DNA of 64,000 nt from Carettochelys insculpta (lineage: Eukaryota; Chordata; Testudines; Carettochelyidae), in contig NC_134152.1 in NCBI RefSeq assembly GCF_033958435.1, positions 10,340,001 through 10,404,000 on the forward strand, read 5' to 3'. Within the stretch, counting starts at the first letter, position 1. Every line of letters begins with the position of its first letter. Positions 10,925-20,466 of the stretch are shown here, piece after piece. A model generated the notes under the pieces. It was given only the letters and a program-made list of their open reading frames with translations, made no database searches and had not been told where the DNA came from. The translations under genes were made by a program, and so were the position numbers.

Positions 10925-12488
10925 ATGGACCCCGACCAGGATCCTCGCTCCATGGCAGCTGTGGCCAGTGCCCTGGCTGCAGTCCTGGCTGCTATGCTGC
11001 AGTGGCTCCAGGTGGCCAGCACAATACCCACCCTCCTGGACTCCAACCTCAGGGTGCAAAGTCCTCAGCCAGTCCCCCAGGCCATCTGACACCTGTGGAG
11101 CTTCCCCACAAGCAGCGACTTGTGGGACTGGCTGGTGCTGGAGGACTGGGGTGACAAGCGGTGGCTACAGAACTTCAGGATGACCAAGGGGACATTCCTG
11201 GAGCTGTGCCACTGGCTCACCCTAGTCCTCCAGCACCAGGATACACACCTGAGGCCGGTGCTACCCCTGCACAAAAAGGTGGCCATTGCCCTATGGAAGA
11301 TGGTCACCCCAGACAGTTACTGATCCATCAGCCACCAGTTTGGGGTGGGCAAAGCCACTGTCAGGGCCATCCTCATTGAGGTAAGCCATGCCCAGGTCAC
11401 ACCTAGACTGCATGCGGGGGGCGGGGGGGCAGCTTGGTGACAGGCACCGTCAGGAGAAGGGCAGGCACCCTGGGGCCAGAGGTAGGGATGGGGACGGGCA
11501 TGGATGAGCACCCTGGGGCCAGGGGCAGGGATGGGGATGGGCATGGGTGAGCACACTGGGGCCAGGGGCAGGGATGGGGATGGGCATGGGCGTACAAGCT
11601 GCACCCCACCTCATGCTCATGAGCACGCCCCCCTATGCCCTGCAAGTCATCCAGGAAATCAGCAAGCTGCTCCTAAGGCAGCTGGTGCGCATCGGGGACC
11701 TGGACAACACCATCCGGGGATTCCAGGAGCTGGGCTTCCCCAAGTGCTTTGGGGCCCTGGGTGGCACCCACACCACCATCTGGGCCCTGGAGCACAGATA
11801 CAGGGCCTACATCAATCACAAGGGCTACCACTCGGTGGTCCTGCAGGCCCTGGTCGACACCAATGGCCAGTTCGAGGATATCTACGTGGGCTTGTCTGGC
11901 CCTGCCCACAATGAAAGGATCTTCAGGAAGTCAGGGCTGGAACATCGTATGGCTGAGGGGACCTTCATCCCCAGGTGGGAGCTCCCCATCAGGGACACGA
12001 CCATGCCTCCCCGCATCATGATGGATGCGGCCTACCCCCTGCAGGGCCAACTGATGCAACCATACATCTGGCACAACCAGCTGAGCCAGGACCTTCTTAA
12101 CGAGTGGCTGAACTGTGCCTGGAACACCGTCGAGTGGGCGTTCGGCCTACTCAAGGGGCGTTTTAGTTTCCTCTACACCAGGCTGGAGGTGGGCCTCCCC
12201 AGCATCCTGGCAGTGGTCGGGGCCTGCTGCACCCTCCATAACCTGGTAGAGGTGAAACACGAGCCCTATATGCAGAAGTGGGCCACCAAGGCGGGGTGCG
12301 GGTATGAACAGCCCCCTGCTGCCCTGTGCCACCAGGCCCAGCAGGATGGGGTGCGTGTAAGGAAGGTCCTGCACCAGGCTTTTCACAGGGCCACAGTAAC
12401 CCCCCCGCACACTCCCCCCCACCCGCACACTACACACACGCTCCCCCCCACCTGCACACGTGCATGGGGGACATGGGGTAAACCATAA
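10925..12488 (+). pseudogene. Harbinger transposase (HARBI1-like), catalytically dead
   Basis: Two exons. Exon 1 (10925-11380) has the conserved WLVLEDWGDKRWLQNFRM and FLELCHWL blocks and the QFGVGKATV motif, then a GAG/GTAAGC donor. It is broken by TGA at 11087 and TGA at 11321; the latter is a likely CGA to TGA decay inside PDSYRS. Exon 2 (from about 11647) is open for some 280 codons and holds the DDE nuclease core of DDE_Tnp_4. The first catalytic Asp is lost (GALGGTH where relatives have GALDGTH). The second Asp (MDAAYPL) and the Glu (VEWAFGLLKGRF) remain. The enzyme would cut the TIRs; this copy cannot. Confidence 0.85.
11464..11592. repeat. 43-bp minisatellite, about 3 units, in transposase intron
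   Basis: Three near-identical G-rich units (each containing CACCCTGGGGCCAGGGGCAG-like sequence and ATGGGGATGGGCATGG) lie in tandem between the two transposase exons. The first unit is the most diverged. This inflates the intron and creates spurious open frames. Confidence 0.9.
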
Positions 12489-13129
12489 AAATAAACTGTT
12501 TACTATTGGAAAAACTGTGCCCCTCATTGTCCAGGGGGAACGACATACTCCTGTGGGGGAGGGTGAACAGAAAGAACTATATACATGTGTTGGGGGAGAG
12601 TGAACAAGGATAGCTATTTACAGAGGAGTGGAGAAGGTGAATGGGGAGAACTATTTACATGGGAGCAGGGAAGGTGGATGGGGAGTCAGGGTGGGGGGGT
12701 GCTCACCCCTCCAGGGGGCTCGATGTCTGGAAGCCCTGTTACCCACACAGCCCTGTTACCCCTGTGGAGGGGCTGGTCTAGATGCTGGCTGCTGAAGCTG
12801 TGAAGACAAAAGGGGAGAGAAACGGGCCATTTGTCCCAGTGAGGGACCCCCTGAACACACCCCCGTCCCGTCCACCCCATCCCAGCAGTCCCGCATCTGG
12901 GGTTCCCTGTCTGGGTTGCGGGACCACTGGCTCCCCTCTGCCTCCCTCAATCCCTCCGTGACCCAGTGACCCATGGTATTGTCCAGCCCTCACAGTGCTG
13001 GGTGCCACAGGTCAGCCCTCTGAGATGGGGGTGGTGGGGCCAGCTGGCCTGCCCATACCCTGGGGTTCATGTCCCTGTGGGTGGGTTGCAGTCACCCCGG
13101 GTGGCACTGCATGCCCCCTCCCCTGGCCC

Positions 13130-13960
13130 TGCATTCACCAGCATGCACGGTACATACCTGTGGCTCCCTCCAGGAACTCAGGTGAGGCGCGGTCAGAGGG
13201 GGCCAGGCTGGATGGGCCTGATGAGATGTCGATGACAGGGGCCCCCTCGTTCAAGCCGTTGTCATCACTGGTGTCCTGGATCCTTGGGGGGTGCCTGCGG
13301 GTGGCTGGTGGTCCAGGCTGGTCCCCACCCTTGGTCCCCATCCCCGTCTCCTCCAGCTCAGTCAGAGGATTGGCAGTATCCATGTACACAGCTGAGGGTT
13401 CCGCCTCCTTGGGCCCAAGGAGGCAGTCGAGTTTTGGAAGTAGGGGCAGCTGCTGGGTGTTGCACCTGACTGCCCAGCCGTGTCCTGAGCCCGAGAGTAT
13501 GCCTGCTGGAGCTCCTTCATTTTTGACCTTACCTGGTCTGGGGTCTGGGGTGGTGACCCTTGGCGGTGCTCAATGGTAGGTGCATTTCAGTGCTGGACCC
13601 CTGTCTGCTTCAGGACCTCCTCATCTTCCCACAGGGTGAGGAGGTCCTGCAGCTCGGCCTCTGTCCAGGAAGGGGCCCAATGTCTGGGGGGTTGGTTCCC
13701 CTCCTGGGAGGATTCTCCCTGGTCCCTCGATGGCCCCTGGGGTGGGTGGGAGTCCCGGCTGCTGACCATGGTGCTGGAGGTACTGTGGCTTCCCCTGGGG
13801 CGTTGCAGCTGGGAGCTGTGCGGGTGCCAGTGTGGGCTCCCTGCAGCCTGCATGCTCTCAGCTTCCTGCCTGAGGGCTTCTGGGGACCTCTGTGCTGAAA
13901 GGAGGCTGGACGCTGGAGCCATAGAGCTCCACTTGTGCTCTGAGTGGCGCCGCCGCCTGC
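13130..13960 (-). pseudogene. Myb/SANT-like Harbinger partner protein, decayed
   Basis: Convergent with the transposase. The N-terminal half carries an ST/Q-rich leader, then the SANT-like signature APSWTEAELQDLLTLWEDEE. The frame is lost soon after (TGVQH then stop), but DQVRSKMKELQQAYSRAQD and SGATPSSCPYF are readable in another phase, so a frameshift separates helices 1 and 3 of the DNA-binding domain. A further fragment (TELEETGMGTKGGDQ, then SDDNGLNEGAPVIDIS) reads at 13135-13389. The family normally binds the subterminal repeats and recruits the transposase. Confidence 0.75.
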
Positions 13961-14314
13961 TAGCTTCTCGCGGCCATGGAGGACCTACTTTTTCGAAAGA
14001 GCGGGCCATGGAATGTCTACACCTGCTCTCTTTCAAAATTGCCTTTCAACAGAGGGCGCTTTTCCCATTCTGGGAGCGGAGGACCAACTTCGAAAGAACG
14101 GGGGAGTTTTTTTGAAGTTAATTTCGAAAGAGCGCCATGTCAGTGTAGACGCTCCGCAGCTTCTTTCAAAAGAAGTCCATCTTCCGATCCTAATTTCAAA
14201 CGTACTTGCTAGTGTAGATGCACCCAATGTGTTTAGCCCTGTTAGCCCTATTAGAAATCCTCTCAATTCCAAGTCATTTTTAAAACTAATTGACAATGTA
14301 TTTTGGTGTTTTAG

Positions 14315-14482
14315 GTTCTGGTGCAGTTTGATTTAGAACCAGTGTTTTATTTCTTTGACAAAGACATTGTTTTACTGGAGAGAAAACCATTGCTTCTTAG
14401 AGCAGAATTATCTCAAGAATTGCTATTCAGTCTCCTATATGAATATTCAAAACCTGTTATATTAGCATTTGTCATTTGCCCA
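14315..14482 (+). CDS. candidate host-gene exon, unknown protein
   Basis: A 168-bp stretch, exactly 56 codons, open throughout and bounded by a pyrimidine-leaning TGTTTTAG acceptor and a consensus GTGAGTAT donor. It is phase 0 at both ends. The peptide includes FDLEPVFYFFDKDIVLLERK and ELLFSLLYEYSKPVILAFVI, a composition that looks like a folded protein rather than chance. It lies 90 bp beyond the right end of the 10.6-kb Harbinger element and shares nothing with any repeat in the window. I do not recognise the gene. It could also be a fragment of an unfamiliar retroelement. Confidence 0.4.
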
Positions 14483-16583
14483 GTGAGTATAAATGCAAAT
14501 GTTTTTTATAGTTGTAGAAATGCACCCAAAAAAGCACAAAGAAATGGAGAAAGTAGATTTTTTTTCAGTGTCTATATCCCTATTGTTTGTGCCAATGCCA
14601 TGTTCTTTTCAGGTTGATGAACAGGTCCATGACCCTGGCAGCTTAAAATGCAGCACAATTATCTGATCTGAGACTGCATGCCTCAGTCAGTAACAACAAT
14701 TTTGCGTTTTAGTTGTGGCACATGAAGCAGAACAAGTTCGATCTCTCTCATCCACAGTCTATTGAGCTAAAGACCTAAGCTTTAATGTAACGTCTTTTGG
14801 CATTAAAATAATTAACTCTGCCAAAAAGTCACTCATGAATCAATGATACTGAGCAGGAAGGCATCATTTTGGGGTAGATATAACTGTTTTGATTATTGCA
14901 GGAAGCCAATGGCTGCCCAAGATTGAATCAGATAAAACTGATGATCAACAAGGATTCAAATACTTGAAAAGAGACTCAAGTGTCAATCTTATTTTATTTC
15001 CTTCACAGATTTCCCTAAAATACTTTAACAGAGGCAGTAGGTACAGTAGCTCATTTCCTCATAATGGTTTCCATCCTTTGTAATATTACCTACTCATCTG
15101 TCCTCGATGTGTCAATAGAGAGAATGAAATTGAGGCATCATGTAGGTTTGTATTTAATGCTGAACCTCATCGAACTTTATGTAAGGCTCAGTGAACACTC
15201 TTGATTAATGATGGGTCAAAATTTTCATTTCCAAAAGTCACAACAATTTTAAAGAATACAGATTAATTATTACACAACATTTTAAATCCAAATCAAATTA
15301 CTGAATTTGAATACTTGGGAGGTATGTTTAATTTAAAAAAAAAATCTTTGTTTACAGTTCACAGAGAGGAAAGATTTGCCAGAAAAGTATCTCAGTCTAT
15401 CATATTTATTGTGATCTTATACTTTGTCACAAATGTCATGACACCATAGTTAGTTGCATGGAAAGTGAATGTTACCTGATTTAAGATGTAATTTTTTTTT
15501 AAACTTTGCAGACTGATGATGCTTTGATGCTTCCCGAAAGAAGAAATGCCGAAGGCCATATATAATGTTGCAGTGCCTAGCTGGTTACTTGTGAGAGGGG
15601 TTTTGTACTCTTTAATTTGTGTTTGTATGTGTATGCACATGTGTTCTTGCATTAGGAATTCATTTTACCTTCATTTTGCCTTAGCATGGATCAAAACGAA
15701 TTCTGTAATAATCGTAAGAATGAGCAAGTTAAAAAGCCTCAGTGTGATAAATTATTGTTGTTTAGATCTATACAGATAATCTGCTAATGAATTAGTGCTC
15801 TGTAGTCCTATCACATGAAATGAAACCTCTTAAAAAAACTGATAAATGTTTTTCCTTTCTCTTTCCTGAACACTTAAAACAGAGGTACACAAAATGTTGA
15901 TAAGAATTGCAGTGATCTTTACATTTATCAAATAACTTTCTTGTCTGGATTTGAGCCTATATATGCTAAAGCTGTTTTCTTTTATTTTCCTTTTTTTTTT
16001 CTTTGAGAGTGAAAACCTTTAAGATATGAAATAATGTCAATACCCCTCCAGGAGTTCACCACTTCAGGTGAACAAACAATAAAGATGTTGTGAGATAGCT
16101 TTATATAAAGTTATCATTTAAATAATGGTAGTCCATCGATCCGATGATGACAAATCTGTGCAGATCATCTGTTATTGGTATTATGGTGTGCCCTCTGGTG
16201 ACTGTATAAGCCAATTCTAGAGGTGGACATTTTGCTGCAGATCATTTAAATAGAAAGTGACCAAAAAAAAAATAAAGCGGGGGGGGGACAAAACCAAATC
16301 TTTCCTTGTGTGATGAACTGTCGATAGGAGATCTGGGAGTCTTTATGAGGCATCAGCATGTGGTAATTGACTACCTATTAGTGCACCAGAATGTGAATCA
16401 AATAAAGTTTAGAGAAATCCTGGGGATACCAATTATCCATTTTAGGTGCACAATTAAGGCACAGAACATAAGCTAAATAAAGAACTATGCTTCAAAGAGC
16501 TGATCCTTGAGTTAACTTATCTGAAGAAACTGAAAATGCACAAAGTCAACAGCCTGCAAAACGGATGCTCAAGAGGGAGTTGA
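14483..16583. other. unassigned AT-rich sequence, possible intron
   Basis: No repeat I can name and no exon with both splice sites and an open frame. Several TTTGCAG- and ATTGCAG-type acceptors occur (near 14901 and 15511), but the frames after them stop quickly. If the flanking exons are real this would be intronic. Confidence 0.4.
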
Positions 16584-16797
16584 CATAAACAAACTTAGCT
16601 TACAGTATTCAAAAAGAAGAGAACAGTCGCTTATAGATTTACCATCTAACATCTGGCACTGAGAATGCTGGCAAAGATGCTGAAGATGGAATCCACATGG
16701 TCCCTAGGTAAAACAGTATTCTTGAATGCCTAGCATAAAGCCACCTTGATTCTGAAGGTTGTTTTAAAACACAAAAACCAAATGAATTTTCAAAGAG
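16584..16797 (+). repeat. 214-bp segment, upstream copy of a perfect direct repeat
   Basis: Identical over all 214 bases to 18384-18597, in the same orientation and offset by exactly 1800 bp. Here it sits in ordinary unassigned DNA with no transposon border, so this is the likely source. The other copy lies inside a Harbinger element. The segment itself encodes no recognisable protein. Confidence 0.95.
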
Positions 16798-17083
16798 AGT
16801 TCCCTCTAGAACATGTATAAGCCAAGGGAAAAGGCCCAAATTTGGGATTTTTTTTCAAGGCTACTTGACAGCTTGTAGCTTAGGTTATTTCATTATAGCA
16901 CTCAGGTTGTTTCATTATAGCACAGCCATTCCACTGTGCTACAAGGGAAGCTGCGGGGATCTGACTTCACATCTTTTACTGGAGAACGCCAGGACGTGCA
17001 GCTAGCATGGTAAATGGAGAAGGGCAAACATCAGTAACAGATTTCCTCCTTTTTGCCACAATCATAACATTTTTTCTTTGCAG

Positions 17084-17205
17084 TTTTGAAACGTTGAAAA
17101 ATGCTGACTACTGCTACTGTATTAATGGATGCAACCAGTATGATATCTGTCAGACCCTGTGCTCAGCTCACCAGCCTATAGCAACTACAGAGAAGGTTCC
17201 ACTGG
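17084..17205 (+). CDS. candidate host-gene exon, Cys-rich, unknown protein
   Basis: A 122-bp open stretch preceded by a long pyrimidine tract and acceptor (TTTTTTCTTTGCAG) and followed by a GTAAGG donor. It starts in phase 2 and ends in phase 1. The peptide contains NADYCYCINGCNQYDICQTL followed by CSAHQPIATTEK. Five cysteines in about 20 residues suggest a disulfide-bonded extracellular or lumenal segment. Its entry phase does not match the exit phase of the 14315-14482 exon, so the two would need another exon between them or belong to different genes. Splice-site quality makes it the best exon candidate in the window. I do not recognise the gene. Confidence 0.5.
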
Positions 17206-17475
17206 GTAAGGGAAGTAAGTTAGGGTTGATTTAGGACATATCCATGAATATTTGTATTTTGAACGCTCATGCTGGAAGTTCCCAAAGCTATGTCTCCACT
17301 GCATGCTTTTTTTGGACAATACTTTTTTTGACATCCCAAGGTCGAAATAAATAAAGTTAAAAAATCACATTCACGCAGCCACAGCACTGTGAAATGGGGT
17401 GCTCTCATTTGCAGCCACAGTTCACAGCCATAGTGTTGCAGAAGAAGCCTTCACATAAGCTGATAATAGTTGTGC

Positions 17476-17845
17476 TTTGCTCCCATACAATCATTGGTCA
17501 ATGAAAGTCATTTGCAGAGCTGGAGTTATTTGCCAGCACACCTGTACCTATCCAACACATCTTTGCCCGTCGAAGTATATCACATTGAGATCTCTCTCCA
17601 TTTCCTTCAAAAGCAGCTCTAATCTTCCTGTTGTCCACAGTGTTCGGACATTCCATGTTCCAATGGATAGCACATGTGTTAGGTGTAATTTTCTTTTGGT
17701 AGCCAAAATATCGACCCATCCCCGATCGCTTGATTGGTATCGCAGACCTCGTTTATCCGGGCAAAGTCCGAGCTGGCATATTTTAACATTTGGTTTTACT
17801 GGCATCAGATTTCATTCGTATTGTTGTTTGACAGTCTGCGCATTG
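17476..17845 (-). pseudogene. RTE-type LINE endonuclease, inverted 5' fragment
   Basis: Reads on the minus strand as the start of an apurinic-like (EEP) endonuclease: SIGTWNVRTLWTTGRLELLL followed by KEMERD, which includes the first catalytic Asn of the family (TWNVR). The frame then shifts, and MCWIGTGVLANNSSSANDFH continues in another phase. The rest of the endonuclease and the fingers of the reverse transcriptase are missing. It abuts the plus-strand reverse transcriptase of the same kind of element head to head, so the 5' part is inverted relative to the 3' part. Confidence 0.65.
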
Positions 17846-18383
17846 ACACATAGCAGATGAGCAAGCAGGGTTCAGAAAAGATAGAAGTACCATACAGCAG
17901 ATATTGGCGCTAAGACTGACAATGGAGAAAGCTCGAAGAAAGAACAAAAATGTATACACTTGCTTCGTCGATTTTCAGAAGACATTTGACAGTATATGGC
18001 TACGTCTACACGTGTATGCTACATTGAAATAGCTTATTTTGATGTAGTGACATCGAAATAGGCTAATAATGTGTATACGTTCTCCAGGGCTGGTGCCGTC
18101 GACGTTCAACGTTGACATTGGGCAGCACCACATCGAAGTAGGTGCTGCGGGGGAGCGTCTACACGCCAAAGTAGCACACATTGAAATAAGGGTGCCAGGA
18201 ACAGCTGCAGACAGGGTCACAGGGCGGACTAGCGCTTCTGGGGCAACAGCTAGCTGCTCCCTTAAAGGGCCCCTCCCAGACACACTCAGCCTGCACCGCA
18301 CGCGGTCTGCAGAGCCACAGGCACACACATAAATGTCATCTAGAGTCATGGGAGTGGTTGCTTAGTCCTCAGTCCTGCAGCAC

Positions 18384-18597
18384 CATAAACAAACTTAGCT
18401 TACAGTATTCAAAAAGAAGAGAACAGTCGCTTATAGATTTACCATCTAACATCTGGCACTGAGAATGCTGGCAAAGATGCTGAAGATGGAATCCACATGG
18501 TCCCTAGGTAAAACAGTATTCTTGAATGCCTAGCATAAAGCCACCTTGATTCTGAAGGTTGTTTTAAAACACAAAAACCAAATGAATTTTCAAAGAG
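18384..18597 (+). repeat. 214-bp host-derived filler inside Harbinger element
   Basis: A perfect copy of 16584-16797. On the minus strand it fuses to the SANT reading frame after PFYRELREIL and adds FENSFGFCVLKQPSESRWLY and a further 30 or so codons. The right junction falls where element (AGGATGTCCCTGA) and source (AGAGTTCCCTC) share TCCCT, which points to microhomology-guided template switching. Confidence 0.9.
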
Positions 18598-19113
18598 GAT
18601 TTCCCTGAGCTCCCTGTAAAAGGGGCAAGTGACGGGGGCGGCCCCAGATTGGCTGGCCGCATTCTGGGCCCAGGCGTAACCCTGCCGCATCTCCTTAACC
18701 TTACTCCTGACATGGTCAGGAGTGTGGGCAGGGTGACCCCGGGCGGCCAGGCCCTCGGCCAGCCAAGCGAGCACATCCGTGTTCCGCCTCTTGCTCCCCA
18801 TTACCTGGAGCACCTCCTCCTCGCTCCAGAGCCCCAGCAGGTCCCAAAGCTCGGCCTCTGTCCAGGAGGGGTCCCGCTGCTGCTTCCCAGCCTGGCTGCC
18901 AGCCTGGGAGCCCTGGCTCCCCTTGAGGGGGGTGTCCTGGGGTCGCTTGGGGGGCTGGCGGGCGGCCATCGCAGTGGGGGAGGTGTCTCTGGGCTGCTGT
19001 GAGACGTGCAGGCCGGCCGCATTGCTGTGCCGCCACCTGCACGCTCTCTCAGCTTCCTGCACAGGAAGGCAGGGGGCGGGGACCTTTAAGGGGCCACTGC
19101 ACGCAGCGACCAT
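18598..19113 (-). pseudogene. Myb/SANT-like Harbinger protein, open N-terminal half fused to filler
   Basis: An open frame from MVAACSGPLKV (the true start is probably the internal MAARQPPKRP, by comparison with the 45.3 and 51.9 kb copies). It covers the complete SANT-like domain: DPSWTEAELWDLLGLWSEEE, VLQVMGSKRRNTDVLAWLAE, HTPDHVRSKVKEMRQGYAWA and APVTCPFYRELREIL. It is the only copy here whose DNA-binding domain is free of stops and frameshifts. The frame then continues through the captured host filler to a stop at 18439. The product would be a DNA-binding domain without its coiled-coil C-terminus, in principle a competitor for end binding. Expression is unknown. Confidence 0.8.
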
Positions 19114-20466
19114 CGACCTCAGGGGCTGGAGAGAGCGTCTCTCAACCCCTCAGCTGATGGCCACCACGGCAGACCCCCTCTATTTCGATGTTGTGGGACA
19201 CGCATCAGCTACACGTGCCCTACTTCGACGTTCAACGTCGAAGTAGGGTACTATTCCCATCTCCTCATGGGGATAGCGACTTCGACGTCTCGCCGCCTTA
19301 CGTCGATGTCAACTTCGAAATAGCGCCTGCCACGTGTAGTCGTGGCGGGCTCTATTTCGAAGTTGGCGTGGCTACTTTGAAGTAGCCAGCATGTGTAGAC
19401 GCTGCTTATATCAGAAAGTGACTTAGGTGGTGTTGGAGTCATATGGAATGGATAGCAGACTAATACCGTTGTTGAAAGATATCAGTGATAATGTGGAGGC
19501 AGCGGTGAGAACATGAGGGGAGCTGGGAAGTTGTTTTAAAACAAGTAGATGTGTGAGACAAGGAGATCCAGTATCGCCAAGTATCTTTATTGCACTTATA
19601 GAAAGAGCAATAGACTAGATCAAGGAAGAGGTAGAAGGGATATCTGTTCATGGGAAAAGAATTACCGACTTGAGGTTCACAGATGAGATAATGAAGATGA
19701 GGAGAAGCTAGCGAAAATGGTGCGGGTGTTAAATGAAGGGAAGTGGTACAGACTGATTATGAACATTGATAAAACAAAAATAATGGTATTTGGAGATAAG
19801 GAAATAGGAAGGAAGATCAGTGTGGATGGTATTGAACTAGAAAAAATGTAGAGAAGTTCACGTATCTGGGGAGCAACATAACGTATGATCTAGACTGTAA
19901 GAAGGAAACAGCGACTAGAATAGTGAAAGCAAGAGTGAGTTTGAAGGTGATGGATAAGACCTGGAAAAGAAAAGCAATTAACTTAAGAACAAAGCTGAGC
20001 ATTTTGAAAACACATGTATTCAGCAGTATGTTGTATGGATGTGAGACATGGGTGATAATGAAAAATTCGAAAAGAATATTGGTGTTCAAAAGGAGTTGTT
20101 ATAGAAAGATGCTGAGAATAGGATAGATGCAGAAGGTCACCAACGAGGAATTATATAAGAAGATACAGCCGAAAGAGAACCTGCTGCAGAAGGTTATAAA
20201 ATGGAAGCTACGACTATTTGGACATATTTGCAGAAGGAATGACGAACGAAAAATCAAGACCCTGGTATTCTGCATAATGGATGGTTCGAATAGGAGAGGC
20301 AGACCCCACAGAGAATGGATAGATGATGTCGTAGACTGGAGTGGAGCTAGTCTACAGAAACTAAGCCACTCTGCACTGGGTAGGGAAAGATGGAAGGAAA
20401 TAGTGAGAGAGGCATCAGACACCAATGGGCGCTGAGCCCACAGTTATTGATGATGATGATGATGAC

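Larger units (their letters stand above)
10570..14226 (+). mobile_element. decayed two-gene Harbinger element (CTCTTTTGAAAG lineage)
   Basis: Left end GGCTGCATCTACTCTAC and right end CTAGTGTAGATGCACCC are imperfect inverted copies of the Harbinger TIR. The flanking triplets (TTT and AAT) differ, so no clean duplication remains. The subterminal zones carry CTCTTTCGAAAG / CTCTTTTGAAAGAGC words on both sides rather than the ACTTCGAAGT words of the 44.8-kb lineage. A plus-strand transposase and a minus-strand SANT-like gene converge inside it. Both are broken, so this copy is old. Confidence 0.8.
17998..19406 (+). mobile_element. internally deleted Harbinger element carrying host filler, TSD TAT
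   Basis: A 1409-bp element with TIRs GGCTACGTCTACACGTG and CATGTGTAGACGCTGCT and a TAT duplication (17995-17997, 19407-19409) inside the RTE reverse transcriptase. It lies in the opposite orientation to the 44.84-49.55 kb copy. The left part matches the transposase end up to about the transposase start codon (near 18350). The right part is the SANT gene leader and domain. Roughly 3.5 kb of transposase and SANT C-terminus is missing and is replaced by the 214-bp copy of 16584-16797 plus about 30 bp of unknown origin (18354-18383). Confidence 0.85.
17850..20466 (+). mobile_element. RTE-type LINE, 3' part, split by a Harbinger element
   Basis: A plus-strand reverse transcriptase pseudogene. Before the split it reads ADEQAGFRKDRSTIQQILAL and CFVDFQKTFDSI (palm motif A). 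After the split at 19410 it resumes with ESYGMDSRLIPLLKDISDNV, then VRQGDPVSPSIFIALIERAI, a degraded FTDE in place of the catalytic FADD, and later VFSSMLYGCETWVI. The C-terminus is WKLRLFGHICRRNDERKIKT and RGRPHREWIDDVVDW. It ends in a (TGA)n tail at 20447-20465, as RTE elements do. At least three in-frame stops remove function. The 17998-19406 segment is foreign (TSD TAT). Confidence 0.75.

Noticed and set aside
10531..11046. Long minus-strand frame antisense to the transposase leader
   Set aside because: It is a GC-rich shadow frame with a serine/leucine run produced by a GA-rich tract, without conserved motifs.
14889..15083. Possible exon after an ATTGCAG acceptor at 14901
   Set aside because: No consensus donor follows, and the phase that would join the 14315-14482 exon stops after about 21 codons.
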